Positions 1 to 6,042 are shown, numbered from the stretch's first letter. The stretch: DNA of 8,105 nucleotides from Gemmatimonadota bacterium (GCA_026713285.1 JAPOOT010000096.1:1-8105), one strand, 5' to 3'. Numbers and translations are program-made. The notes: a model not told the origin generated them from the sequence alone.

Positions 1-455
1 AGATTTCCGATCAGGTATTCACCGATCTCAAGATCGCGTTTGGACAGATCCAGGAGACGCAATTGCTCGACGAGGTACTGAGTAAGCGTTGCCCCCGACT
101 TCCCCTCGCGTTCAAGGATGTTCTGATCTTCCCGTTTTTCAAACTCTTCGCGGGAATCCATCTGGTTGTGCATGCCGTCCTGTATATGGGCATCCCAGTC
201 GATTTTATCCCGATCGGACGTCATTTCTCCGGGGTCGTCCTCACGCGTCGCGTCCGGTTCCTCCGCCAGGGATTCGCCTGCTGAATCTTCCTCCGCCTCA
301 CGTGTCTCGTCCTCAAGTTCCAGCAGCGGATTCTCCTCGATTTTCGCCTTGATCTCCTGTTCGAGTTCCACCGTGGTGTACTGCAGCAGTTTGAGCGAGT
401 ACATCAACTGTGGAGAAAACTGCTGCCTTGTCTGCGGCTGAAGCTGAATTTCCAT
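1..455 (-). CDS. rpoN: RNA polymerase sigma-54 factor RpoN, N-terminal part (3' end beyond window)
   Basis: This is the N-terminal 151 residues of sigma-54, the alternative sigma factor that recognises -24/-12 promoters and needs an AAA+ activator to open DNA. Region I is clear at residues 1-48: glutamine-rich start (MEIQLQPQTRQQ), then FSPQLMYSLKLLQ and an EENPLLE motif, the activator-responsive part. Residues 47-85 are very acidic and low in complexity, as expected for the variable region II. From about residue 120 (ATLTQYLVEQLRLL) the core-binding domain begins. The frame is open to the window edge, so the core-binding remainder, HTH and RpoN box are not seen. The ATG at 455-453 follows a GGGAAGG ribosome binding site and lies 15 bases after the lptB stop, so it is probably co-transcribed with lptB. 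Identification is by recognised motifs; no frameshift is visible. Confidence 0.95.
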   Translation of the reverse strand, partial: MEIQLQPQTRQQFSPQLMYSLKLLQYTTVELEQEIKAKIEENPLLELEDETREAEEDSAGESLAEEPDATREDDPGEMTSDRDKIDWDAHIQDGMHNQMDSREEFEKREDQNILEREGKSGATLTQYLVEQLRLLDLSKRDLEIGEYLIGN

Positions 456-470
456 GGTCTTGCCTTCCCG

Positions 471-1214
471 TTACTCCAGGCGGAATCGCTCACCGAGATA
501 AATCCGGCGCGCTTCGGGATCATTGGCCAGGTGCTCGGCCGTACCGGACAGGTAAATCCGGCCTTCTGCCATGATATAGGACCGGTCCGTAATTTGTAAC
601 GTTTCCCGGACCATGTGATCCGTGACCAAAATGCCGAGTTTTCTTTCCTTCAGGCGCCCGATGATCTCCTGTATATCCTCCACGGCAATGGGATCGATGC
701 CGGCAAATGGCTCATCGAGCAGTATGAATTTCGGTTCGGTTACCAGAACACGGCTGATTTCGGTTCTACGCCGTTCGCCCCCCGATAGGGTGTAAGCCTT
801 GTGCTTGGCCAGGTGCGCAATGCCGAAATCCTCCAGTAATGCCTCCATTTTCTGTCGCCGGGCCTTGCGGGAAATAGGCAGCGTCTCGAGAATGGACATC
901 AGGTTCTGTTCCACCGTCATCCGGCGAAAGATCGAGGGCTCCTGGGCCAGATACCCAATCCCGACGCGGGCCCTTCGGTACATGGGCCACCGTGTGATTT
1001 CCCTGCTTTTCCCGGTTTCCAGGTCATCGATCAGTACCCGTCCCGATCCCGGCTTGATCATGCCTACGATCATGTAAAACGAGGTGGTCTTCCCAGCTCC
1101 GTTGGGCCCGAGCAGTCCGACCACCTCGCCCTGGTCTACACGTAAGCTCACATCGTCGACCACGCGGTGATTCTGATAGGATTTAACCAGGTTCTCAGCT
1201 CGCAGGCACCACAC
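471..1214 (-). CDS. lptB: LPS export ABC transporter ATP-binding protein LptB
   Basis: Cytoplasmic ATPase of the LptB2FG transporter, which extracts LPS from the inner membrane and pushes it along the LptC-LptA bridge. With the GTG start at 1214 it has 247 residues. Visible motifs: Walker A GPNGAGKTT (36-44), Q-loop YLAQEPSIFRR (88-98), signature LSGGERRR (143-150), Walker B ILLDEP (164-169, catalytic E168) and H-loop TDH (198-200). The residue after DHx is Met where E. coli has DHN, and the Q-loop has Ala where E. coli has Pro. The GTG start is chosen because it puts the Walker A lysine at K42, as in E. coli LptB, sits after GGAGGG, and clears the lptA stop by 13 bases. An ATG at 1244 (257 residues) or one at 1289 (272 residues) are alternatives that would overlap lptA. 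The partner permeases LptF and LptG are not in the window. Confidence 0.95.
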   Translation of the reverse strand: MWCLRAENLVKSYQNHRVVDDVSLRVDQGEVVGLLGPNGAGKTTSFYMIVGMIKPGSGRVLIDDLETGKSREITRWPMYRRARVGIGYLAQEPSIFRRMTVEQNLMSILETLPISRKARRQKMEALLEDFGIAHLAKHKAYTLSGGERRRTEISRVLVTEPKFILLDEPFAGIDPIAVEDIQEIIGRLKERKLGILVTDHMVRETLQITDRSYIMAEGRIYLSGTAEHLANDPEARRIYLGERFRLE

Positions 1215-1217
1215 GAA

Positions 1218-1223
1218 CCCTCC
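1218..1223 (-). promoter_or_regulatory. Ribosome binding site supporting a GTG start for lptB
   Basis: GGAGGG reads on the minus strand between the lptA stop (1228-1230) and the GTG at 1214. The spacer is only 3-4 bases, shorter than ideal, so the alternative ATG at 1244 (preceded by GGAAG, also 3 bases away) cannot be excluded. Confidence 0.45.
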
Positions 1224-1227
1224 GTTT

Positions 1228-2475
1228 TCAACGGCTTCCGTCATCGTCTTCCGGTGTGAGATAGGTCCCGTCGACTCCGCCGTCCGCATTCACCTTGACC
1301 GGCTCGCCGCCATCCAGTTCAATCACGATTTCTTTCGCCCGGACCACGTTGTGGCCGGACGGTCCGCTTTCGAGCGTAGACGGATTGTAGTTGCTCACCG
1401 CATTCCCGTTCGCAGTTATGGTCCTGACCGCTTCGCCGTCGAAATCCACGATCATGCTGCGGCCTTCAATGGTGCTGCGGTCCGCTCCTTCCGTCTTCTC
1501 CACGGCATAGGTACCCTTGGCGTTCCCGGTTACCAACGCTTTTGCAACCTTGCCGTCTTCCATTTCGAGGACGATTCCATTCCCGGTGATCTCGCTGTGG
1601 ACGCTCCGAATCACCGGATTCCCGATCAGATCGATCTTCAAGCCTTCGCCGTCGAAGCGCAAGGTATCGCAAATCCCTTCCAGCGTACCTTTCACGACTT
1701 TGACCGAATCGAACACATCGGCGGTTCGATCTTCGAATCCATAGGTCATTCCGTTCCCGGTTACCTCGATTTCATCCTCGTCGCTTCCCAGTCGCCTTAC
1801 CATTCGGGGCGAGCCGCTGAATCGCGCGCTTTGCGTGGATTTGTAGTACTCCGCGTGGTCGCAATAAATAGTCACCCCTTCCCCTTCGTCCACCACCACG
1901 ACGGAATCCTCAGCCAGCGCTTTCAGCAGGGTGTTGGATTCGGTGAAATAGTACTCGAGCCGAAAGCCCTCGATATTTATCCTGCTGCCGTCCTGTTGCC
2001 AGGTCATAGCCGGCTTGCCCGTCGCGACTGCGCGATGCGGCTCCTGGGTAAATACCATTCTGTGGCCGGTCAGCACCACGCCGTCCAACTCGTCGTCGAG
2101 CTTGCCCCGCCCCGCTCCGATGGCCCGTTGATCCTGTTCGTAATATACCGCGGCTTCGGCGCTGAACGTGCTGGTCTCGCGTACCATGCGCACGTTTCCT
2201 GCGAGATGCACGATTCCGTTCAGGCGGTCATAACGTACCCTGTCACTGGTCAGCACGGAATTTCCGTGCGACAGTCGCACGGAACCGGCCAGGTCGAAAA
2301 CCTCATCGACACCGGTAGCCCGGAGGACGCCCGCTTCTTCGATTTGCACCGGCTCGCGTCGCTCCTGGCCCGCCGCCCGCGGAGTGAATAACGCAGCGAG
2401 ACAGCAGACCGAAAACAGCCACGCGACATGCCTGTTTACAAGGTGGAATATACCTGAATTCCGGCTGGACGTCAA
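1228..2475 (-). CDS. lptA: LptA/OstA-family periplasmic LPS transport protein, long form
   Basis: Probable periplasmic bridge protein that carries LPS from LptC toward the outer-membrane LptD. Read from a TTG at 2475 it has 415 residues. It begins with a signal peptide: basic n-region with R5, R15 and H16, hydrophobic core about 17-30 (VAWLFSVCCLAALF) and a likely cleavage near AAG/QE (34-38). The rest is rich in short beta-strand repeats of the OstA type, for example AGSVRLSHG, SDRVRYD, AGNVRMVRE, CDHAEYY, EVTGNGMTYG, ITGNGIVLEMEDG and EIVIELDGG, as expected of a stacked beta-jellyroll. E. coli LptA has only about 185 residues, so this one is about twice as long; it may be an extended bridge or an LptA/LptD-N-like fusion. 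The frame stays open to 2637, but that extension overlaps lptC and lacks signal-peptide character. The gene lies between lptC (49 bases) and lptB (13 bases), which supports the role. Family assignment is firm, orthology to E. coli LptA less so. Confidence 0.85.
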   Translation of the reverse strand: MTSSRNSGIFHLVNRHVAWLFSVCCLAALFTPRAAGQERREPVQIEEAGVLRATGVDEVFDLAGSVRLSHGNSVLTSDRVRYDRLNGIVHLAGNVRMVRETSTFSAEAAVYYEQDQRAIGAGRGKLDDELDGVVLTGHRMVFTQEPHRAVATGKPAMTWQQDGSRINIEGFRLEYYFTESNTLLKALAEDSVVVVDEGEGVTIYCDHAEYYKSTQSARFSGSPRMVRRLGSDEDEIEVTGNGMTYGFEDRTADVFDSVKVVKGTLEGICDTLRFDGEGLKIDLIGNPVIRSVHSEITGNGIVLEMEDGKVAKALVTGNAKGTYAVEKTEGADRSTIEGRSMIVDFDGEAVRTITANGNAVSNYNPSTLESGPSGHNVVRAKEIVIELDGGEPVKVNADGGVDGTYLTPEDDDGSR

Positions 2476-2481
2476 GGGTGT

Positions 2482-2488
2482 CTCCCCC
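2482..2488 (-). promoter_or_regulatory. Strong ribosome binding site deciding a TTG start for lptA
   Basis: GGGGGAG lies 6 bases before TTG (2475-2473). From that TTG the protein starts directly with a signal peptide. There is no ATG or GTG in frame between here and the hydrophobic core, so this site is what fixes the start. Confidence 0.7.
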
Positions 2489-2524
2489 GCGTGACGGCTA
2501 TGGAAGCGATCCGAGTCGACGGGG

Positions 2525-3136
2525 TCATCGCGACTGCGCATCCGGCAAAAGCTGGCCTTTAATGTTGCGTCGTATAGTCCATTGGTGCAATCCCGGATCG
2601 GCTTCAAAGCCGTCGCCTGATATGATATCCCGGTCACTGGTCAAACGAACCGCGGCATCCGTTTCAATCACGTTCGTCGCGTTTATCCAGGTCAGGGAAT
2701 CGGTTTCCAGGGTGCCTCGCTCCGTGCTGTAGACGTTTACATCTCCCCAGACACGCAGGTCGTGGGTCTGTCCGTCGATTTCACCCCGCTCGGCTTCCAG
2801 CGTCGAGGCCATGCCGCCGTCTTCTTCGAAAAACTCTACGAAAACGCCCTCATCGATGACGGTTACGTTGGTGTCGGAGTAATACAGCCGGTGACCGGCC
2901 CTGATCGTGGCTTCCTGCCTTCCATCCCGGCTAAGGTAGATCGTCGTGTTCCACGCTTCCTGGTCCGGCGACACATCCTCCGTGCCGTTTTCCGGAGCCA
3001 GCTGATCGACGGGCCGGCAGGCAGTTGAACATATGACTGCAACCACGGCCAGAGTTGCCAGAAAAAAGCGGGAAAGCCATTCCGGTGCAGGGAGATTCAG
3101 GCGGGGCCAAACTTGTGAGAGTTGCGAATTCGACAT
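2525..3136 (-). CDS. lptC: LPS export periplasmic protein LptC, possible lipoprotein
   Basis: LptC links the LptB2FG complex to LptA and passes LPS between them. The 203-residue product has a 22-residue N-terminal lead, a hydrophobic segment at about 24-38 (FFLATLAVVAVICSTA) and Cys40 in an STAC context. This could be a weak lipobox, giving a lipoprotein, or the segment could stay as a membrane anchor as in E. coli. Residues from about 62 to 196 form a beta-rich LptC/OstA-type domain (TIYLSRDG, YYSDTNVTVIDEGVFVEFF, AERGEIDG, VWGDVNVYSTERGTLETDSL, DIISGDGFEAD). The ATG at 3136 is the only usable start, since an in-frame TGA lies seven codons upstream, but it has no visible ribosome binding site. 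It is followed by lptA. The assignment rests on fold-type repeats, length and position between the LPS genes, as LptC sequences are poorly conserved. Confidence 0.85.
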   Translation of the reverse strand: MSNSQLSQVWPRLNLPAPEWLSRFFLATLAVVAVICSTACRPVDQLAPENGTEDVSPDQEAWNTTIYLSRDGRQEATIRAGHRLYYSDTNVTVIDEGVFVEFFEEDGGMASTLEAERGEIDGQTHDLRVWGDVNVYSTERGTLETDSLTWINATNVIETDAAVRLTSDRDIISGDGFEADPGLHQWTIRRNIKGQLLPDAQSR

Positions 3137-3141
3137 GTCTG

Positions 3142-3170
3142 ATAATACGCGATATCATCCGGCCGGGCAA
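3142..3170 (-). promoter_or_regulatory. Possible sigma-70-type promoter directly upstream of lptC
   Basis: On the minus strand TTGCCC (3170-3165) and TATTAT (3147-3142) are separated by 17 bases: 4/6 and 5/6 matches to TTGACA and TATAAT. The -10 ends 5 bases before the lptC ATG, so a transcript from here would begin close to the start codon and be leaderless or nearly so. No ribosome binding site is seen before this ATG, which fits. Chance matches of this quality are not rare, so confidence is modest. Confidence 0.35.
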
Positions 3171-3172
3171 GA

Positions 3173-4093
3173 TCAAGTTGGGCGGTCAGCAACTTCCCCG
3201 GACTGTCTGGACGCCTTCCACCTGTCATGCAACCATACCCACTGCTCCGGCGCTCTCCGGATGAACCGTTCCAGTTCCACGGTATACTCGCTCGTCGTCT
3301 TTTCTATTTCTTCCGGATTTCCTCCGGCGGGCCGGATCGGCGGGCGGACCGTTACGAGATGCGTATCGTCCGGGAGACGATGTATGGCCATGGGAACGAT
3401 TGGCGCGTCCGACCGGTAGGCCAGCACCGCGGGGCCGGTGGGGGTTCGCGCGGGCCAGCCGAAGAACGGTACCGTGATGCCGGTTCCCCGCGTATCCTGG
3501 TCCACCAGCAACCCGACGACATGTCCCTTTTTCAGCGCGCGAAATACAGCGGTGGCTGCCCTGTCGCGGCTCACGACGTTCAGTCCGCCGCGCATCCTGT
3601 TCTGCATCAGGAGCGCGTCCAGCCTGGCATCGTACAGCGGCGCGGCCACCACGGTAACGGCATATCCCTTGAGCGCCAGGTACGTACCCATCAGTTCGAA
3701 GTTCCCCAGATGGGCGCTCACCGCGACGACGCCTCTCCCCTCGCCATAGGCCGATTCCAGGTACGGAAGTCCGTCGGCCCTGACCAGGTCGTCTACGTTT
3801 TCCGCCGTGACCCGCGGCATGCGGGCGACATCCACGACGTTCCGTCCCAGTTCCCGGAAGACGCTCCGGCCCAGTTGCCTGATCTGCCTGCGGGACTTTT
3901 CGTCACCGTAGGCCAATGTGAGATTGTCACGGGTCAGTCGCCTGGACCCGCGGGCCGCCAGGTACGCCACGGCACCGGTCCAGCCGCCGACCGTCAAGGC
4001 CCACCGTCTTGGAACCGCATTCATCAGTGCGATGAACGCACGCACCGCGTGATAGATGGCAACATTGCGCAGGCGTTTGATCAGGGAGGCCAC
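3173..4093 (-). CDS. LpxL/HtrB-family lipid A (lysophospholipid-type) acyltransferase
   Basis: Membrane-associated acyltransferase expected to transfer an acyl chain from acyl-ACP to a Kdo-lipid A precursor or a related glycolipid. From the GTG at 4093 it has 306 residues, the same length as E. coli LpxL. It has an N-terminal amphipathic/hydrophobic segment (about 8-47) and the catalytic HX4E motif in AHLGNFELMG (H128, E133). It also has the VDQD block (197-200), FFGWPA (210-215) followed by T-x-x-GP, and a C-terminal PEQWVWLHDRW (282-292), all typical of the family. The start is chosen because GGGG lies 7 bases upstream and kdsA ends 19 bases before; the frame remains open to 4339 but that part lies on kdsA. 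Sitting between kdsA and lptC, it is likely to act on the LPS lipid anchor. Which acyl position it serves, and whether it needs Kdo, cannot be told from sequence, so no symbol is given. Confidence 0.88.
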   Translation of the reverse strand: MASLIKRLRNVAIYHAVRAFIALMNAVPRRWALTVGGWTGAVAYLAARGSRRLTRDNLTLAYGDEKSRRQIRQLGRSVFRELGRNVVDVARMPRVTAENVDDLVRADGLPYLESAYGEGRGVVAVSAHLGNFELMGTYLALKGYAVTVVAAPLYDARLDALLMQNRMRGGLNVVSRDRAATAVFRALKKGHVVGLLVDQDTRGTGITVPFFGWPARTPTGPAVLAYRSDAPIVPMAIHRLPDDTHLVTVRPPIRPAGGNPEEIEKTTSEYTVELERFIRRAPEQWVWLHDRWKASRQSGEVADRPT

Positions 4094-4100
4094 GGCCGCA

Positions 4101-4105
4101 CCCCA
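4101..4105 (-). promoter_or_regulatory. Ribosome binding site for the GTG start of the acyltransferase
   Basis: TGGGG lies 7 bases ahead of GTG 4093-4091 in the 19-base gap after kdsA. A TTG at about 4108 is a weaker alternative start. Confidence 0.45.
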
Positions 4106-4112
4106 ATGCAAT

Positions 4113-4943
4113 TCAAAAGACCGCGTGGGGCCGTACGACTTCGTCGATCGCCTGCAGCCGTTCCAGAAGAGGTTCCAGACGGTCGAGAGGCAACATGCTC
4201 GCGGCGTCGCACAGCGCCTCGGAGACACGGGGATGTGTTTCGATAAAAACGGCGTCGCAGCCCGTGGCCACGGCCGCACGGGCGAGAGGCTCGATAAACT
4301 CGGGCGTCCCTCCGCTCGGTTCGCTGCTCGGGCGCCCATACAGCCTTACGACATGGGTGGCGTCGAATACCACGGGATATCCGATGCGCCGCATGATGGG
4401 CAGCGACCGCATATCGGCGACGAGATCGTGATATCCGAAAGAGACCCCGCGATCCGTCAGAAGGATTTGTCTGTTGCCTGTACTCTCGATTTTTGACACG
4501 ACCGAAGCCATGTCTCCCGGGGCAAGGAACTGCCCCTTTTTCACATTGACGGTTTTCCCGGTGCGGGCCAGGGCAAGGGTCAGTTCCGTCTGCATGGACA
4601 GATGCGCGGGAAGCTGCAGTATATCGAGAACTTCCGCGGCCGCGTCTGCTTCCTGGAGACTGTGCACGTCCGAGAGTACCGGAACGCCCAGGTCACGCAC
4701 TTTTTGTAGCACGCGCAACCCCTCCTGCAGACCTGGGCCCGCGTAATAGTCCACGGAGGAGCGATTCGCCTTCGCGTAAGATGATTTGAAAACGAGCGGC
4801 ATGCCCAGACGGCCGGCTACCGCTATCAGGCGTTCAGCGGTTTCCATGACCACGGCTTCGCTTTCGATTACGCAGGGACCGGCAATCAGGGCCAGTCGCC
4901 TTCCGCCGCCGATGGCCGCGTCTCCGACGAGGATCTCCTTCAT
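4113..4943 (-). CDS. kdsA: 3-deoxy-8-phosphooctulonate synthase (Kdo-8-phosphate synthase), metal-dependent type
   Basis: Cytoplasmic enzyme that condenses phosphoenolpyruvate with arabinose 5-phosphate to Kdo 8-phosphate. The 276-residue protein has the TIM-barrel family motifs: AGPCVIES (21-28), FKSSYAKANRSS (52-63), SDVH (91-94), VNVKKGQF (132-139), LTDRG (162-166), FDATH (193-197) and ETHP (235-238). Cys24, His197, Glu235 and Asp246 match the four metal ligands known in Aquifex KdsA, so it belongs to the metal-dependent class; E. coli has Asn at the Cys position. KANRSS favours Kdo8P synthase over DAHP synthase. Two places are odd: the usual F-x-x-RQTD reads HLSMQTE (114-120), losing an arginine, and the usual VQLPGG loop reads VRLYGRP (199-205). 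The C-terminus is short, ending soon after residue 270. The ATG overlaps the kdsB stop (ATGA) and follows AAGGA by 5 bases, so the two are translationally coupled. Confidence 0.92.
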   Translation of the reverse strand: MKEILVGDAAIGGGRRLALIAGPCVIESEAVVMETAERLIAVAGRLGMPLVFKSSYAKANRSSVDYYAGPGLQEGLRVLQKVRDLGVPVLSDVHSLQEADAAAEVLDILQLPAHLSMQTELTLALARTGKTVNVKKGQFLAPGDMASVVSKIESTGNRQILLTDRGVSFGYHDLVADMRSLPIMRRIGYPVVFDATHVVRLYGRPSSEPSGGTPEFIEPLARAAVATGCDAVFIETHPRVSEALCDAASMLPLDRLEPLLERLQAIDEVVRPHAVF

Positions 4944-5710
4944 GATGGTCCTTCCTCGGCGGCCAGCCTGCGCTCCGCCTTTTCGAGGTCCCGGGGCACG
5001 TCCACTCCGAGCGGGGCGTATCCGGTCGGTTTCACCGCGATCCGGTATCCGTTTTCCAGGGCCCGCAATTGTTCAAGCCGTTCGATGCGCTCCAGCGGCG
5101 TCGGTTCCAGCCCGGCGAAAGTGAGCAGGAAATCCCGCCGGTATCCATAGAGCCCCACGGTATTGTAGTACCGGTGTTCGCGCAGGTATTCTCCGTCCGG
5201 ATGCTCACCCGGCCAGGGCAGCGGCGAGCGGGAAAAGTACAGCGCAAGTCCCTGACCGTCGAACACCACTTTGCCCATGTGGGGATTGAGCAGGTCCTCC
5301 GGCCTGGTGATCCGGTGCGCGAGGGTCGTCATGGGCACTTCCGGATCATCGACCAGGGGCCTTGCCACCGTTTCGATCGCTTCGGGCGTGATCAACGGTT
5401 CATCTCCCTGTATGTTCACGATCACGTCCGAATCCAGATCCCGGACCGCCTCGGCCAGCCTGTCCGTTCCGCTGGGATGATCGCGCGAAGTCATGATCGG
5501 TTCGCCGCCGAACCCGCGGACCGCGTCAGCGATACGCCGGTCGTCGGTGACGACATATAGATCGGTAAGGCAGCGCGCCCGGATGGACCGCTCATACGTG
5601 TGTTGTATCATCGGTTTGCCCAGCAAGGGGGCCAGCGCCTTGCCGGGGAAACGCGTAGAAGCGTAGCGGGCCGGTATGAGACCCGTTATTCTCCGGATTT
5701 CGGATCCCAT
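4940..5710 (-). CDS. kdsB: 3-deoxy-manno-octulosonate cytidylyltransferase (CMP-Kdo synthetase)
   Basis: Activates Kdo with CTP to CMP-Kdo, the donor for Kdo transfer to lipid A. The 256-residue protein carries the family signatures: nucleotide-binding IPARYASTRFPGK (12-24), VVTDD (53-57), MTS-x-x-H-x-SGTDR (73-84), VNIQGDEP (98-105), ALYFSR (156-161), LEQLRALE (212-219) and GVDVPRDL (235-242). D103 and D237 are the expected Mg ligands. Where other KdsB proteins usually have HLG or HIG before YxYR, this one has TVG (184-186), and the NPNxVK segment reads NPHMGK. The ATG at 5710 lies 7 bases after the gatC stop, with AAGG just inside the gatC end; the stop overlaps the kdsA start by 4 bases. 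Length and motifs are those of a normal, intact enzyme. Confidence 0.93.
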   Translation of the reverse strand: MGSEIRRITGLIPARYASTRFPGKALAPLLGKPMIQHTYERSIRARCLTDLYVVTDDRRIADAVRGFGGEPIMTSRDHPSGTDRLAEAVRDLDSDVIVNIQGDEPLITPEAIETVARPLVDDPEVPMTTLAHRITRPEDLLNPHMGKVVFDGQGLALYFSRSPLPWPGEHPDGEYLREHRYYNTVGLYGYRRDFLLTFAGLEPTPLERIERLEQLRALENGYRIAVKPTGYAPLGVDVPRDLEKAERRLAAEEGPS

Positions 5711-5717
5711 AATACCT

Positions 5718-6002
5718 TCAGATTACCTTGGGTACCGTGAAATGGCCGCGATCGGACGCAGGCGCGTTCCGTAACGCTTCCTCCCGGGTCAGCGATGCCC
5801 CGACTTCGTCTTCGCGGAATACGTTCTTGAGATGCAATACGTGCGAAGTCGGACCTGTGCCTGTCGTGTCGAGCGTATTCAGCTTCGCCATGTACGCGAG
5901 AATGGCGTTTAGCTGATCCACCAGTTGTTCCCGGTCTTCATCCGAGAACTTCAGGTGCGCCAGCGTCGCGACATGGTCCACATCCTTGACTGTTACCTTC
6001 AT
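5718..6002 (-). CDS. gatC: Asp-tRNA(Asn)/Glu-tRNA(Gln) amidotransferase subunit C
   Basis: Small subunit of GatCAB, which converts misacylated Glu-tRNA(Gln) or Asp-tRNA(Asn) to the amidated form and stabilises the GatA-GatB pair. The 94-residue product has the usual features: MKVTVKDVDHVATLAHLKFS at the N-terminus, a helical EQLVDQLNAILAYMAKLNTLD region, a PTSH segment, LREDE-like FREDEV, and the family's C-terminal FTVPKVI. The ATG at 6002 is chosen because GAGG stands 6 bases upstream; a GTG at 6032 in the same frame would add ten residues but has no better support. gatA and gatB are not next to it: the downstream gene is kdsB (7 bases) and the upstream gene is the helicase (42 bases). Confidence 0.93.
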   Translation of the reverse strand: MKVTVKDVDHVATLAHLKFSDEDREQLVDQLNAILAYMAKLNTLDTTGTGPTSHVLHLKNVFREDEVGASLTREEALRNAPASDRGHFTVPKVI

Positions 6003-6017
6003 GGCATACCTCGTTTC

Positions 6018-6042
6018 CGGGCATCGTTTCACGATTGTCCCG
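6018..6042 (-). other. Short imperfect hairpin between the helicase gene and gatC
   Basis: On the minus strand CGGG (6042-6039) pairs with CCCG (6021-6018) and ATCG (6035-6032) with CGAT (6026-6023) around a TGAAA loop. One further C-G pair (6037/6022) is flanked by two bulged adenines. It begins just after the helicase stop. No T-run follows, so it is not a convincing terminator; it could slow 3' decay or mean nothing. Confidence 0.25.

Noticed and set aside
166..441. Serine-rich plus-strand open frame at the window start
   Set aside because: The serine run is the reverse reading of the acidic Glu-rich region II of rpoN, so it is not an independent gene.
1351..2391. Long plus-strand open frame opposite lptA
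   Set aside because: It mirrors lptA on the other strand, shows no recognisable family, and its length is explained by the codon bias of the real gene.
2476..2637. N-terminal extension of the LptA-type protein into lptC
   Set aside because: It would place about 54 polar residues before the signal peptide and overlap lptC; the TTG at 2475 has a strong ribosome binding site.
3227..4246. Long plus-strand open frame opposite the acyltransferase and the end of kdsA
   Set aside because: The product is rich in Arg, Gln, His, Pro and Gly with no domain and it crosses two well-supported genes, so it is an antisense shadow.
4094..4339. N-terminal extension of the acyltransferase into kdsA
   Set aside because: The extra residues look like a random shadow of kdsA (many Arg, Pro, Ser, Cys), and a GTG with a ribosome binding site gives the normal family length.
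6018..6042. Hairpin after the helicase as a rho-independent terminator
   Set aside because: The stem has bulges and there is no T-run after it, and gatC begins only 15 bases further on.
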